Positions 1-6,815 of a stretch of DNA of 11,390 nucleotides are shown in pieces; position 1 is the first letter of the stretch, and the number at the start of each line of letters is the position of its first letter. The notes below the pieces were generated by a model. It was given only the letters and a program-made list of their open reading frames with translations. It ran no database searches and was not told the origin of the DNA. Where the stretch lies: positions 1-11,390 of the forward strand of contig CAAGDP010000106.1 in the NCBI GenBank assembly GCA_900768635.1, written 5' to 3'. A program made the translations under genes and the position numbers. Source of the stretch: Enterobacterales bacterium (GTDB lineage: Bacteria > Pseudomonadota > Gammaproteobacteria > Enterobacterales > Succinivibrionaceae).

Positions 1-2352
1 CTACAAACTGCAGGATGCTAGGTATCCCAATACATCGTGCTCATAGCCATCGTCAAAAATCTTATTTACAAAAGCTGTATCATCCCCGTTAAACTTTATT
101 CGGGACTCCTTGTCCCCCTTTTTAGCAATGGCAAAGATCTGCTTGTCAAATTCATAGGCAATTATCAAGGCCGGATCTACGGAATGAACCGGATCGGCAT
201 TAAATTTGTTTCGCTTGTAGGAACTGAGCATCAGACTCTGCAAATATACTCCCAATGAAGAGTGCGAGAACATAGTGTGATTTACTCCACTCTCCAAGCC
301 TCCTCCAATCACCAGCAAAGGTACATGATTACGGGAATATACTCCATCTTCACTGCGGGATTTAACAAATCCCCAGGGCTGATGATCCCCTGTTATAACC
401 ACAATCCCATTATCAAAGTAATTGCTCTTTTCAAGGGAATTTAGGAACTTCTCCAGGGCATAATCCGTATAACGGAATGAGTTATCAAAATCCTGAGAGC
501 CCCATGGAGAATTAAATGGCACATGAGAGCTGGCAGTTTTAGTCATAAGAAAGAGCTTCTCTCCATCTTTATGTTCATTAACATACTTTAGAATGTTTTG
601 GAACAGAACTTCATCTGACACGCTGTTAAAGATGAACTTCTGATCTTCCTTATTGAAAATGTCGCTCTTGGAATCGTAAATCTCCTGAAAATGCGTTAAC
701 TCCAGATGTTTGTCCATCATAAAGATTAAATCAGTGGAGGAGAAAAAGGATGTACGATAACCCTCACGGGAAAAAGCTGTTACCAAATCATTCTGGTTAA
801 GCAGATCTTTTACATATTTGTTCTGACCATAATCTTCATCTCTCCCCGATTTCTGTGGAAATGCCGGAAAAGATTTAACCACAGAAAGTACAGCCATAGA
901 TGTGGAAAATGAGTCTGAATAATAGTTGTCAAAGAAGAGGCTTTTAGATGCCCTTTGAGCCAGATTAGGCATCAGTTCCTTATCGGCCACATCACCACAC
1001 ATCTGTGTCAAATCGCAGGTTAAAGACTCCACAAGTATTACAATAACATTTTGCTTTTTATTAAGTCCAGGCTCGGTCTTCCATTCATAATTAAGATTTT
1101 TACGATATGGGTAATCATCCGAAAACTCGGTCTGATAGTTTCCCATTTTTGCTGTGGTGATGTTATTAACCTGAAAAACATTGGCAAAATAGATGTCAAA
1201 GTCACTTTGCGGAAACTTCCAGAAAGCCGGGATCAGAGAGCTAAGGCATATTAAGGAATACACCACTGCGACCGTTTTACTGCGAATTTCAGCAGAGAAA
1301 AAACCTACTGCAAAGAACAGAAAAATCAATGCTGAACCAATGGCAATAAAGCCATTGGTAGTCGATACATAATTTAAAAAGAAAGGAATAGCAGTTTTAA
1401 AATCCACGGCAAATCCGGTTGCAGTATTAAACTGTAGCCGGGCACCGAACGTTGTTGATGCAAAATTGTCAAAACCTATTATTACAATCAGACAGAAAGA
1501 TACTGCACATAATAATACCTTGATTATCCTGTTGTTAAAGAGTTTGGATAAAACCGCAGGAAACATAATGAATATCAGTAACGGTATTAAATTCGACTCA
1601 TACTTAAGGAAATTAAGGTAATAATCATCCTCCTCAACGATACCTACTATAAATTTATACCCTACAATCATGCAAAATGCATGAATAAGAAATAGCAGGA
1701 TAAACAGGCAGGACAGGTAATAGAAGGTATTTCTAGCTGTTTGTGTCCTGAAAAACTTACGTCCCAGAATTAAATACAGAACTGTAGACAGGAATATGAT
1801 ACCGAACAAAGCATAGGATAGAAACTTATCGGAATCTGACAATTGCTGTAAATCATCTTCTGAAAGGTATGTCATTCGCTCTGAAAAGGCAAATTTATAT
1901 AAACGATCGCCCTCAGACTTAAGATAAACAGCGTTTCCAGTTTTTGACTTTCCTACTGTAAAGTGTTGCTTGTATAGAGAGTTATAAAAATCATCCAGTG
2001 AAAGCTCTTCTCCATTGATCTTAATCGATGAAATTTTGACAATATTGCCTTTTTTGCCAAAATAGATGGAAAAGTCATTGGACTTATCATATGGAATAGG
2101 TACTGTCAGGATCTTTTCATCACCTACTTCGCTGAAAGTAAAGGTCAGATCGTCCTTTTGAGAGTTATCTGCAAATCTGATTGCAAATGTATCATAGGAT
2201 GAGTTTTCATAACTTATGTCCATTTCCAGAACATTCTGTAGAACCATTGAAGTTAAGATGTATGGTTTGGAAAAGATCCAGGATGCGTAGGTAAAGAAGT
2301 AAACCAGAAACAATAGAAATATAAAGTTGATAATTTTTTTTACGTAAAACAT
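1..2352 (-). CDS. LTA synthase-like membrane sulfatase / phosphotransferase
   Basis: Complete 783-aa inner-membrane protein ending in TAG at 1-3. The ATG is preceded by AGGA six bases upstream. Residues 6-24 form a signal-anchor helix, followed by a soluble probably extracytoplasmic region (about 30-175) and roughly six hydrophobic helices (about 178-378). An alkaline-phosphatase-superfamily domain starts near 434. Sites that match LtaS/OpgB-type enzymes are E442 (VESL), T484 in FSTSM as probable nucleophile, H610 (SSHVPF), D656-H657 (GDH) and H676 (NHVPL). Family enzymes move phosphoglycerol or phosphoethanolamine head groups onto envelope glycans or lipids outside the membrane; the substrate here cannot be told. 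The roughly 150-residue domain between the first and second helices is unlike classical LtaS, which has five helices and then the enzyme domain. It faces the IS66 element and shows no functional link to the CRISPR-like genes. Family call is firm, specific role unknown. Confidence 0.8.
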   Translation of the reverse strand: MFYVKKIINFIFLLFLVYFFTYASWIFSKPYILTSMVLQNVLEMDISYENSSYDTFAIRFADNSQKDDLTFTFSEVGDEKILTVPIPYDKSNDFSIYFGKKGNIVKISSIKINGEELSLDDFYNSLYKQHFTVGKSKTGNAVYLKSEGDRLYKFAFSERMTYLSEDDLQQLSDSDKFLSYALFGIIFLSTVLYLILGRKFFRTQTARNTFYYLSCLFILLFLIHAFCMIVGYKFIVGIVEEDDYYLNFLKYESNLIPLLIFIMFPAVLSKLFNNRIIKVLLCAVSFCLIVIIGFDNFASTTFGARLQFNTATGFAVDFKTAIPFFLNYVSTTNGFIAIGSALIFLFFAVGFFSAEIRSKTVAVVYSLICLSSLIPAFWKFPQSDFDIYFANVFQVNNITTAKMGNYQTEFSDDYPYRKNLNYEWKTEPGLNKKQNVIVILVESLTCDLTQMCGDVADKELMPNLAQRASKSLFFDNYYSDSFSTSMAVLSVVKSFPAFPQKSGRDEDYGQNKYVKDLLNQNDLVTAFSREGYRTSFFSSTDLIFMMDKHLELTHFQEIYDSKSDIFNKEDQKFIFNSVSDEVLFQNILKYVNEHKDGEKLFLMTKTASSHVPFNSPWGSQDFDNSFRYTDYALEKFLNSLEKSNYFDNGIVVITGDHQPWGFVKSRSEDGVYSRNHVPLLVIGGGLESGVNHTMFSHSSLGVYLQSLMLSSYKRNKFNADPVHSVDPALIIAYEFDKQIFAIAKKGDKESRIKFNGDDTAFVNKIFDDGYEHDVLGYLASCSL

Positions 2353-2433
2353 TGCAAATCCTGAAAACGCACCTACACACAGCTACTTCACTTGTCAGCC
2401 AGTACAGATGTATGAATTCCATAATACTTGATA

Positions 2434-2453
2434 TTAAGTCCGTATGGACTTAA
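2434..2453. promoter_or_regulatory. 20-bp palindrome in the sulfatase leader
   Basis: TTAAGTCC, four bases GTAT, then GGACTTAA form a perfect 8-4-8 inverted repeat, 82-101 bases upstream of the sulfatase ATG. It lies just downstream of the candidate -10 element. No T-run follows on either strand, so an intrinsic terminator is unlikely. The size fits an operator for a dimeric regulator or an mRNA hairpin; neither can be decided from sequence. Confidence 0.4.
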
Positions 2454-2473
2454 TTAAAGATGACAAAATGCCA

Positions 2474-2482
2474 GTTATAGCA
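2474..2482 (-). promoter_or_regulatory. Possible extended -10 promoter of the sulfatase gene
   Basis: On the minus strand the segment reads TG-C-TATAAC, an extended -10 pattern, without a good -35 hexamer. Transcription would start near 2467 and give a leader of about 115 bases to the ATG at 2352. Sequence pattern only. Confidence 0.3.
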
Positions 2483-2539
2483 CAAGACGTTGCATTTAGC
2501 TAACAAGTAACCACTTCAGAAACTAATAAATTAAACTGA

Positions 2540-2576
2540 AATTAAAGTTAAAATTAAATTAAAATTAAAATTAAAA
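2540..2576. repeat. ATTAAA-type tandem repeat abutting the IS left end
   Basis: Five to six imperfect copies of a 5-6 base ATTAAA/TTAAA unit run directly up to the first base of the IS66 left inverted repeat. It is a low-complexity tract with no reading frame of interest. It belongs to the left flank of the insertion and is not present on the right flank. Confidence 0.6.
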
Positions 2577-2592
2577 GTAACTACTCAGAACC
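2577..2592 (+). repeat. IS66 left terminal inverted repeat
   Basis: GTAACTACTCAGAACC is the exact reverse complement of 4489-4504. The segment CTACTCAGAA inside it recurs inverted at 2605-2614. Confidence 0.92.
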
Positions 2593-2614
2593 CTCTCTAA
2601 GAGATTCTGAGTAG
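2581..2614. repeat. Subterminal palindrome at IS left end
   Basis: CTACTCAGAA (2581-2590) pairs perfectly with TTCTGAGTAG (2605-2614), and the intervening bases hold a second stem, TCTC-TAA-GAGA. The left end therefore carries an extra inverted copy of most of the terminal repeat, which the right end lacks. Confidence 0.75.
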
Positions 2615-2937
2615 CATTGAAGCTTTTTACACTGACTTTTACAGTCAGTGAGTTCTTTAGAAAATTACATTGTGAACAAGCTCACAAAGTCTAGCTAAAT
2701 TGCTTTTTTCTTATGGTTGTTCAAAAGCGCTCTATATGCGCATATAAAGCGATTATAGAGGTCATCTTTTTTGAGAGCTTTGTTTTGTCATTTTCTCTTG
2801 TCATCGATCTGTAGAGAGCCTTAAAAGAACGTTACAGATCGTTTTGAGAGGCTTCATCAAGTTGAAATTGAGCTATCACTAATGCTAAAAAAGGCTTCTG
2901 GTATAATAACAGCAGTAGAAAAAGCGATGGTGAGTCA
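2593..2937 (+). other. Noncoding hairpin-rich leader of the IS66 element
   Basis: This 345-base stretch has no convincing gene. It holds several further inverted repeats: CACTGAC/GTCAGTG (2630-2636 with 2644-2650), TTGTGA/TCACAA (2670-2675 with 2682-2687), CTCTATA/TATAGAG (2730-2736 with 2754-2760) around a perfect 14-bp palindrome (2733-2746), and CGATCTGTA/TACAGATCG (2805-2813 with 2833-2841). Possible roles are transposase-binding sites, a barrier against read-through transcription, or a structured RNA. None can be chosen from sequence alone. Confidence 0.6.
2899..2907 (+). promoter_or_regulatory. Extended -10 promoter of the transposase
   Basis: TG-G-TATAAT is a perfect extended -10 element. 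Start would be near 2914, giving about 24 bases to the ATG at 2938, which has GGTGAG three bases upstream. This favours translation starting at 2938 rather than at the GTG at 3014. Confidence 0.5.
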
Positions 2938-3081
2938 ATGGATTTCAACGAGTTAAAACAAGATGCCGAGAAACTCTGTAAAGAGCTAAAAGATAAAGCT
3001 CTTTCCTGTACTTGTGCTCTCGTTGACTACCATCAACAAAATGATGATAAACATGTTCTCAGGAATTATGGAGCAGAATAA
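2938..3081 (+). pseudogene. Short ORF, possible detached N-terminus of the IS66 transposase
   Basis: A 47-codon ORF starting MDFNELKQDAEK and ending at TAA 3079-3081. It has its own Shine-Dalgarno-like GGTGAG and sits right after the best promoter in the element. It overlaps the transposase ORF, which is open in the +1 frame from 2990. The helical charged beginning is what one expects in front of an IS66 transposase coiled coil, so a one-base indel, or less likely a programmed +1 shift, may separate it from the main ORF. No classical slippery site is evident between 2990 and 3078. It could also be a mere leader peptide. Confidence 0.45.
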
Positions 3082-4489
3082 TAAGCAAACTGCTACCATT
3101 TCAGGCTTGAAGAAAACAATTTCAGACTTGCAGGAAACCATAAAAGACCTGCGACGACAACTGAACATGGATTCACACAACAGCTCAAAACCACCATCAA
3201 GCGATGGTTATAAAAAAGCAAATAAAAACAGAAGCCTAAGAGAGAAAACAGGTAGAAAGACAGGTGGACAGAAAGGTCATAAAGGAGTGAACATGAAACT
3301 CCCTCATGAACCTGATGAGGTAAAGGTACACATTCCTGAAAAATGTAAAACCTGTCCATATCTTTGCTCATGCTCAGAAAATGGCAAAGTCTTTGAGTGT
3401 ACCGAAAAGAGGTATGTTGTAGAGGCTGTAATCAATACTAAGGTCATAGAGCATCAAACAGTCAAAGCAATAGACTGTCCATGTGGAGAGGCAAAGCTTA
3501 AGGGAGAATTTCCTGAGAACGTAAGGGGCTATGTTCAGTATGGAGATAGCTTTACAGCGATATCAGGACTTTTAAGCACTTTCGGAGCTGTAAGTACCGA
3601 TAGAATTCAAACCATAATTGATGGCATGTTCAATGTAACTCTATCAGAGGGAACAATCTGCTCAATGATTGAGAAATGTGCACTTAAGGTAAAACCTGTA
3701 GTGCAAAAAATCAGAGATTTACTAATCGGCTCTAAAGTCGTTAATTTTGATGAGACTGGTGTCAGAGTTGAAGGCTCTACTCAATGGGTACATAACTCCT
3801 CTAATGAGAAGTATACCTACCTTACAGTCAACAAAAAAAGAGGACAGGTAGGTATAGCTGACAATGGTGTGATCAACAATTTTACTGGCACTGCAGTTCA
3901 TGACTGCTGGGGGCCATATTGGAGATTTGAAAACATCAATCATGCTGTATGCTGTGCTCATCTGCTACGAGAGTTAATTGCAGCAAGTGAGAATAATCCT
4001 TCTCATATATGGGCAAAACGACTGAGCAATCTGCTTTTAACCATGAAAACTGCTAAAGAAAAAGCAATTGAGCAGAACCAAATCAGTTTAAAAGACTCTC
4101 ATATCAACTCTTTAGAGCGAGAATATGATGAAATAATGGATTATGCCAATATAGAATGTCCTCCACCTGATAATACTGAGCCTATAAAAAGAGGCAAACG
4201 AAAGAAAGGTAAAGAACGTTCATTGATTGAGAGACTGATTAAACTCAAGGCATCGGTATGTCTGTTTATTCATGACTTTGCAGTGCCATTCGACAATAAT
4301 CAGGCTGAAAGAGATGTTCGCAATGTAAAAACCAAATCAAAGGTTTCAGGATGTTTTCGTTCAATTAAAGGAGCTCAGACCTACCTAACGATCACATCCT
4401 ACCTCAGCACAGCTAGGAAACAAGGTATAGATGCTTTTGAAGCTTTAACCTCTGCTTTTAATGGTAAGGCTGAGATCGTTTTAGGGTAG
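3014..4489 (+). CDS. tnpC: IS66-family DDE transposase
   Basis: Up to 491 aa from a GTG; the stop codon ends on the first base of the right inverted repeat. Family marks in order are an N-terminal coiled-coil-like helix (about 19-52), the NSSKPPSSD motif (56-64), a basic GGQKGHKG stretch, a cysteine-rich zinc-finger-like region (CKTC, CSC, CPC; about 111-157), and the DDE core. The core residues are D246 (NFDETG), D297 (HDCWGPYW) and E432 (NNQAERDVRN), with CCAH at 313-316. The core looks intact. The GTG at 3014 has no ribosome site. ATG 3068, giving MEQNNKQ, follows AGGA at three bases and is the best internal start. The native start may be ATG 2938 in another frame, so the protein may be N-terminally frameshifted. 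Confidence 0.9.
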   Translation: MLSLTTINKMMINMFSGIMEQNNKQTATISGLKKTISDLQETIKDLRRQLNMDSHNSSKPPSSDGYKKANKNRSLREKTGRKTGGQKGHKGVNMKLPHEPDEVKVHIPEKCKTCPYLCSCSENGKVFECTEKRYVVEAVINTKVIEHQTVKAIDCPCGEAKLKGEFPENVRGYVQYGDSFTAISGLLSTFGAVSTDRIQTIIDGMFNVTLSEGTICSMIEKCALKVKPVVQKIRDLLIGSKVVNFDETGVRVEGSTQWVHNSSNEKYTYLTVNKKRGQVGIADNGVINNFTGTAVHDCWGPYWRFENINHAVCCAHLLRELIAASENNPSHIWAKRLSNLLLTMKTAKEKAIEQNQISLKDSHINSLEREYDEIMDYANIECPPPDNTEPIKRGKRKKGKERSLIERLIKLKASVCLFIHDFAVPFDNNQAERDVRNVKTKSKVSGCFRSIKGAQTYLTITSYLSTARKQGIDAFEALTSAFNGKAEIVLG

Positions 4490-4504
4490 GTTCTGAGTAG
4501 TTAC
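4489..4504 (+). repeat. IS66 right terminal inverted repeat
   Basis: GGTTCTGAGTAGTTAC mirrors the left end exactly. Read on the minus strand it supplies the TAA that ends the interrupted RAMP gene. Confidence 0.92.
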
Positions 4505-4893
4505 AGTAATTTTTTAATGTCAGGATTACGAGCAACTTTATCAGAAATAACAGGATCAATTACTGCATTGGAAAAATGTAAAGAACCTGATGTCAATAAA
4601 TCATCTGCAGAATTAATTAGTGCATTACCATCTCTACCTGAAGTGGTAAATCGATAATAAGATCCCTCTACACCAAACAGATCCTTTTGCAGGGAATCCC
4701 AGCCTGTGAACCAATTATTATATTCAGCAATTCTAAAAGCATTGCGAAATATCCCTTTCAGGGACTTTCCAGGAAAATACGGAAGACCGTTCTCATCCTT
4801 AAGGGCGATGGAATCTGCATAAGCACCTGCCTCGCTACCAGTACCGGCAAACCAATAACCTGCCATTGTTATCGTAAGCTTATATGTGCTCAT
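4501..4893 (-). pseudogene. RAMP-superfamily (Csm3/Cmr4-like) gene, 3' end lost at IS66
   Basis: Only about 129 native codons remain; the last base of the final sense codon and the TAA come from the IS end. RAMP marks are clear: LPYFPGKSLKGIF (37-49), LFG (72-74) and GSLHFSNA (103-110), the usual glycine-rich and strand motifs of type III backbone subunits. D27 lies six residues before D33, the spacing of the catalytic Asp region in Csm3 (D-x5-D before the PYxPG motif). It may therefore be a crRNA-binding backbone subunit that cleaves target RNA. Complete family members usually run to 200 residues or more, so the C-terminal part is missing. It starts at an ATGA overlap with the cas10 stop, implying coupled translation. 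The missing part is not found left of the IS. Confidence 0.82.
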
Positions 4894-6560
4894 AAATTCT
4901 GATCTCCCTTATTCTTCTTTGATCTGATGTAGTGGATCAACACCAGAATATCGTCAATTACACATTCATATTTCTTAAGTTCAGATGTGGAAACATCTTT
5001 ATAAAAACATTCATGAGGAAAAATATTATTAAGGACTTCTTTTTCCTTATCATCAATAATATCTAACATACGTTTGTAGATATCTCTTGCCTCCTGAAGA
5101 TCTCCATGAGAAATTGCAGTCATGATTCTCCTTAGGCGACCATGTAATCGAGAGCAGAAAGAATCTGACAATTTATATACAAAATTAAGAAGCGTACATA
5201 GTAAAGTAGGTTCGGAGTTGGGCGGGAGAGAATCCGCCGATTTTACATAATAACAAGCAGGGCCTGAATTGAAGATAACGTTATGGTTAATTTTATGATC
5301 AAAAACCGAATATTCCCTGCTTCTTCTGATAACTTCGCTAATATTTTCCTGTGATGTTGCTGACATCCTAAAAAAGGCAATAGCAGCTGGTCCTGCTTTT
5401 TTTTCAGTTCCATTCAAATGTTTTTTAGTTAATTTTTTAGCCATTTCAGCAAGGGATTCAACTATAACTGAACTATTGTTGTATGGATGGTTAATTTTAT
5501 TAAAGAGAACAGCACCGCTCATAGTCAAATAACCACCAGAATACTTTTTATTTTTAAGGAATTTAGAAGAATTTATCTGAAAATTATTTGAAACCTCTAC
5601 GCAAAAATCAAAAGCGTAACGAGGTTCAATCAAAAGTGTGATGTCATCACCACCTAAAATCAGTGGTCTGAAAATTAATGTCTCACCACCAGTAGATTTT
5701 TCAATAATAGTATTTAAAGCAGTATTTACAGCTGCTTTTGTAGCTTTTCCTAGTTGTTGAGAAAATGATGTCATTTTTTCAACATATTCTTTCATTGTAC
5801 AATTCCTTGAATCTTTACGGAGCTTCAGGAGTTTTTGACCAATACCATTACCATCAAGATGAACAAGAGCTATATCATTATCATTACCACGAAGGTATTG
5901 ATTAAAAGCTATACGATATTTTGTCACATTATCAATACCAAGAAATTTTTTGTACAAAATCTCATTGGACAGAGATGAAACGGAATTTTCATCATCACCC
6001 CCAAAACGACTTTGAGCCAAATCAAAATTCCTAGACTGCGATCCATTAAAAACAGCAACCTTACCAGTAATAGAAGTAGACTGACAAACAGGTGTTGCAT
6101 ACGGTAATGAAATAGAAGGAGCGTTAAACGAAGAAGCCAATGCCGAAAAAGCATTATCCAATTCTGAAACAAATTTCTGATCGTCAACTTGTGTACAAGA
6201 ATCAGTAAAATCCATGCCAGGAAAAGCCTGTTGGAAAAGGAGAGTCCATGCAGATCTGAAAGATAGAACTAGATTTTGATCGTAACTCATGCAATAAAAC
6301 GAACCGCCTTTGCACCTGAAAAAGCAAATTCCTCTATGAGCCAGATCATTAAAATCATAAGTTGTATTATCATCGATATACGAAAGATTGTTAGCTATTT
6401 TACATTTATCAAGAACTTTCCTTACCCAGGAATATTCGCCAGTATCAATAAGATCTACTAACATATCACTGATTATAACCATATCCTTAAGCTTACCTGT
6501 CCTGGATAGATAAGACTGGATTGATTTAGTCTCAAATAAATATACGGTAACTCTAGCCAT
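4890..6560 (-). CDS. cas10: Cas10-like protein with GGDD cyclase palm, no HD domain
   Basis: 556 aa from the ATG at 6560, which has AAGGA eight bases upstream; a longer frame opens at TTG 6584 without such a site. The N-terminal part looks like the first palm of Cmr2/Cas10 (FETKSIQSYL and KLKDMVIISDML, residues 10-37). A second palm spans about 230-390 with D236 in VHLDGNGIG and the catalytic GGDD at 303-306. It is followed by a SGAVLFNK strand and the AxxAKKL helix typical of Cas10 palm 2. The C-terminus (about 445-556) is helical. It is shorter than typical Cas10 (about 650-1000 aa) and lacks an N-terminal HD nuclease, so DNA cleavage is unlikely while cyclic-oligoadenylate synthesis is predicted. 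A second GGDD near 187-190 is not in palm context. Its stop overlaps the RAMP start, and CARF effectors lie upstream. Confidence 0.85.
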   Translation of the reverse strand: MARVTVYLFETKSIQSYLSRTGKLKDMVIISDMLVDLIDTGEYSWVRKVLDKCKIANNLSYIDDNTTYDFNDLAHRGICFFRCKGGSFYCMSYDQNLVLSFRSAWTLLFQQAFPGMDFTDSCTQVDDQKFVSELDNAFSALASSFNAPSISLPYATPVCQSTSITGKVAVFNGSQSRNFDLAQSRFGGDDENSVSSLSNEILYKKFLGIDNVTKYRIAFNQYLRGNDNDIALVHLDGNGIGQKLLKLRKDSRNCTMKEYVEKMTSFSQQLGKATKAAVNTALNTIIEKSTGGETLIFRPLILGGDDITLLIEPRYAFDFCVEVSNNFQINSSKFLKNKKYSGGYLTMSGAVLFNKINHPYNNSSVIVESLAEMAKKLTKKHLNGTEKKAGPAAIAFFRMSATSQENISEVIRRSREYSVFDHKINHNVIFNSGPACYYVKSADSLPPNSEPTLLCTLLNFVYKLSDSFCSRLHGRLRRIMTAISHGDLQEARDIYKRMLDIIDDKEKEVLNNIFPHECFYKDVSTSELKKYECVIDDILVLIHYIRSKKNKGDQNL

Positions 6561-6815
6561 GCAATGTATCCTTCGTTTAATCAACCATTACTGAATAGTA
6601 TTGATAATTATTATGTTTCAAACAGAACAAAAAAATTTTTAGTTAGATCAAACTTCAGAAAGACTGATTGCAAATGAATATGACCGATATTGATTATTTG
6701 TAGATAGGTAACAAATTGACAGTGTCAGGTTGGTATCAAAGTTGAAAGAAATAGTACTAAGATTCAACATCTGAGAGAGTCCCATCCCTCCCAGATTCTA
6801 TTGTAAGGAAAGAAC
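6561..6815 (-). promoter_or_regulatory. Intergenic region before cas10, possible promoter
   Basis: 255 bases separate the CARF-HEPN gene from cas10, long for an operon. On the minus strand TTTGAA and TACTAT, 16 bases apart, lie about 30-50 bases before the cas10 start and could be a weak promoter. An 11-bp palindrome TGACA-G-TGTCA lies at 6717-6727. No CRISPR repeat units are present. Confidence 0.3.
6769..6796 (-). other. RNA hairpin just after the CARF-HEPN gene
   Basis: On the minus strand an 11-bp stem (two G-U pairs) closes a 6-base loop, 20 bases after the stop at 6816-6818. The G-U pairs make it a better stem as minus-strand RNA than in the other direction. No U-run follows, so it is not a standard intrinsic terminator. 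It may act in mRNA processing or 3'-end protection. Confidence 0.45.

Larger units (their letters stand above)
2577..4504 (+). mobile_element. IS66-family insertion sequence, transposase-only type
   Basis: A 1,928-bp element bounded by perfect 16-bp terminal inverted repeats that begin with GTAA, as is usual in IS66. It encodes one DDE transposase and has no tnpA or tnpB. In that respect it resembles the ISBst12-type subgroup of the family. Its left 360 bases are noncoding and rich in inverted repeats. IS66 elements normally make an 8-bp target duplication. Here the left flank (2569-2576, AATTAAAA) and right flank (4505-4512, AGTAATTT) do not match, so the present flanks were probably not joined by one simple insertion. 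The right end interrupts the RAMP gene. Confidence 0.9.

Noticed and set aside
2207..2422. 71-codon minus-strand ORF across the sulfatase start
   Set aside because: It overlaps the sulfatase coding sequence in another frame, has no ribosome site and no recognisable features.
2540..2576. CRISPR-like array from the regular ATTAAA units
   Set aside because: The unit is only 5-6 bases with no spacers; it is a low-complexity tandem repeat. No direct repeats of 20-40 bases with unique spacers were seen anywhere in the window.
2986..3371. Minus-strand ORFs opposite the transposase
   Set aside because: They lie antisense to the conserved IS66 N-terminal region and read as shadows.
5965..6000. Second GGDD motif in the Cas10-like protein (about residues 187-190)
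   Set aside because: It lies in a loop-like acidic and serine-rich stretch (SRFGGDDENS) without the hydrophobic strands seen around the GGDD at 303-306, so a second active site is unlikely.
6560..6815. Hidden small gene or array between the effector and cas10
   Set aside because: No reading frame with a ribosome site and no repeated units were found in these 255 bases.
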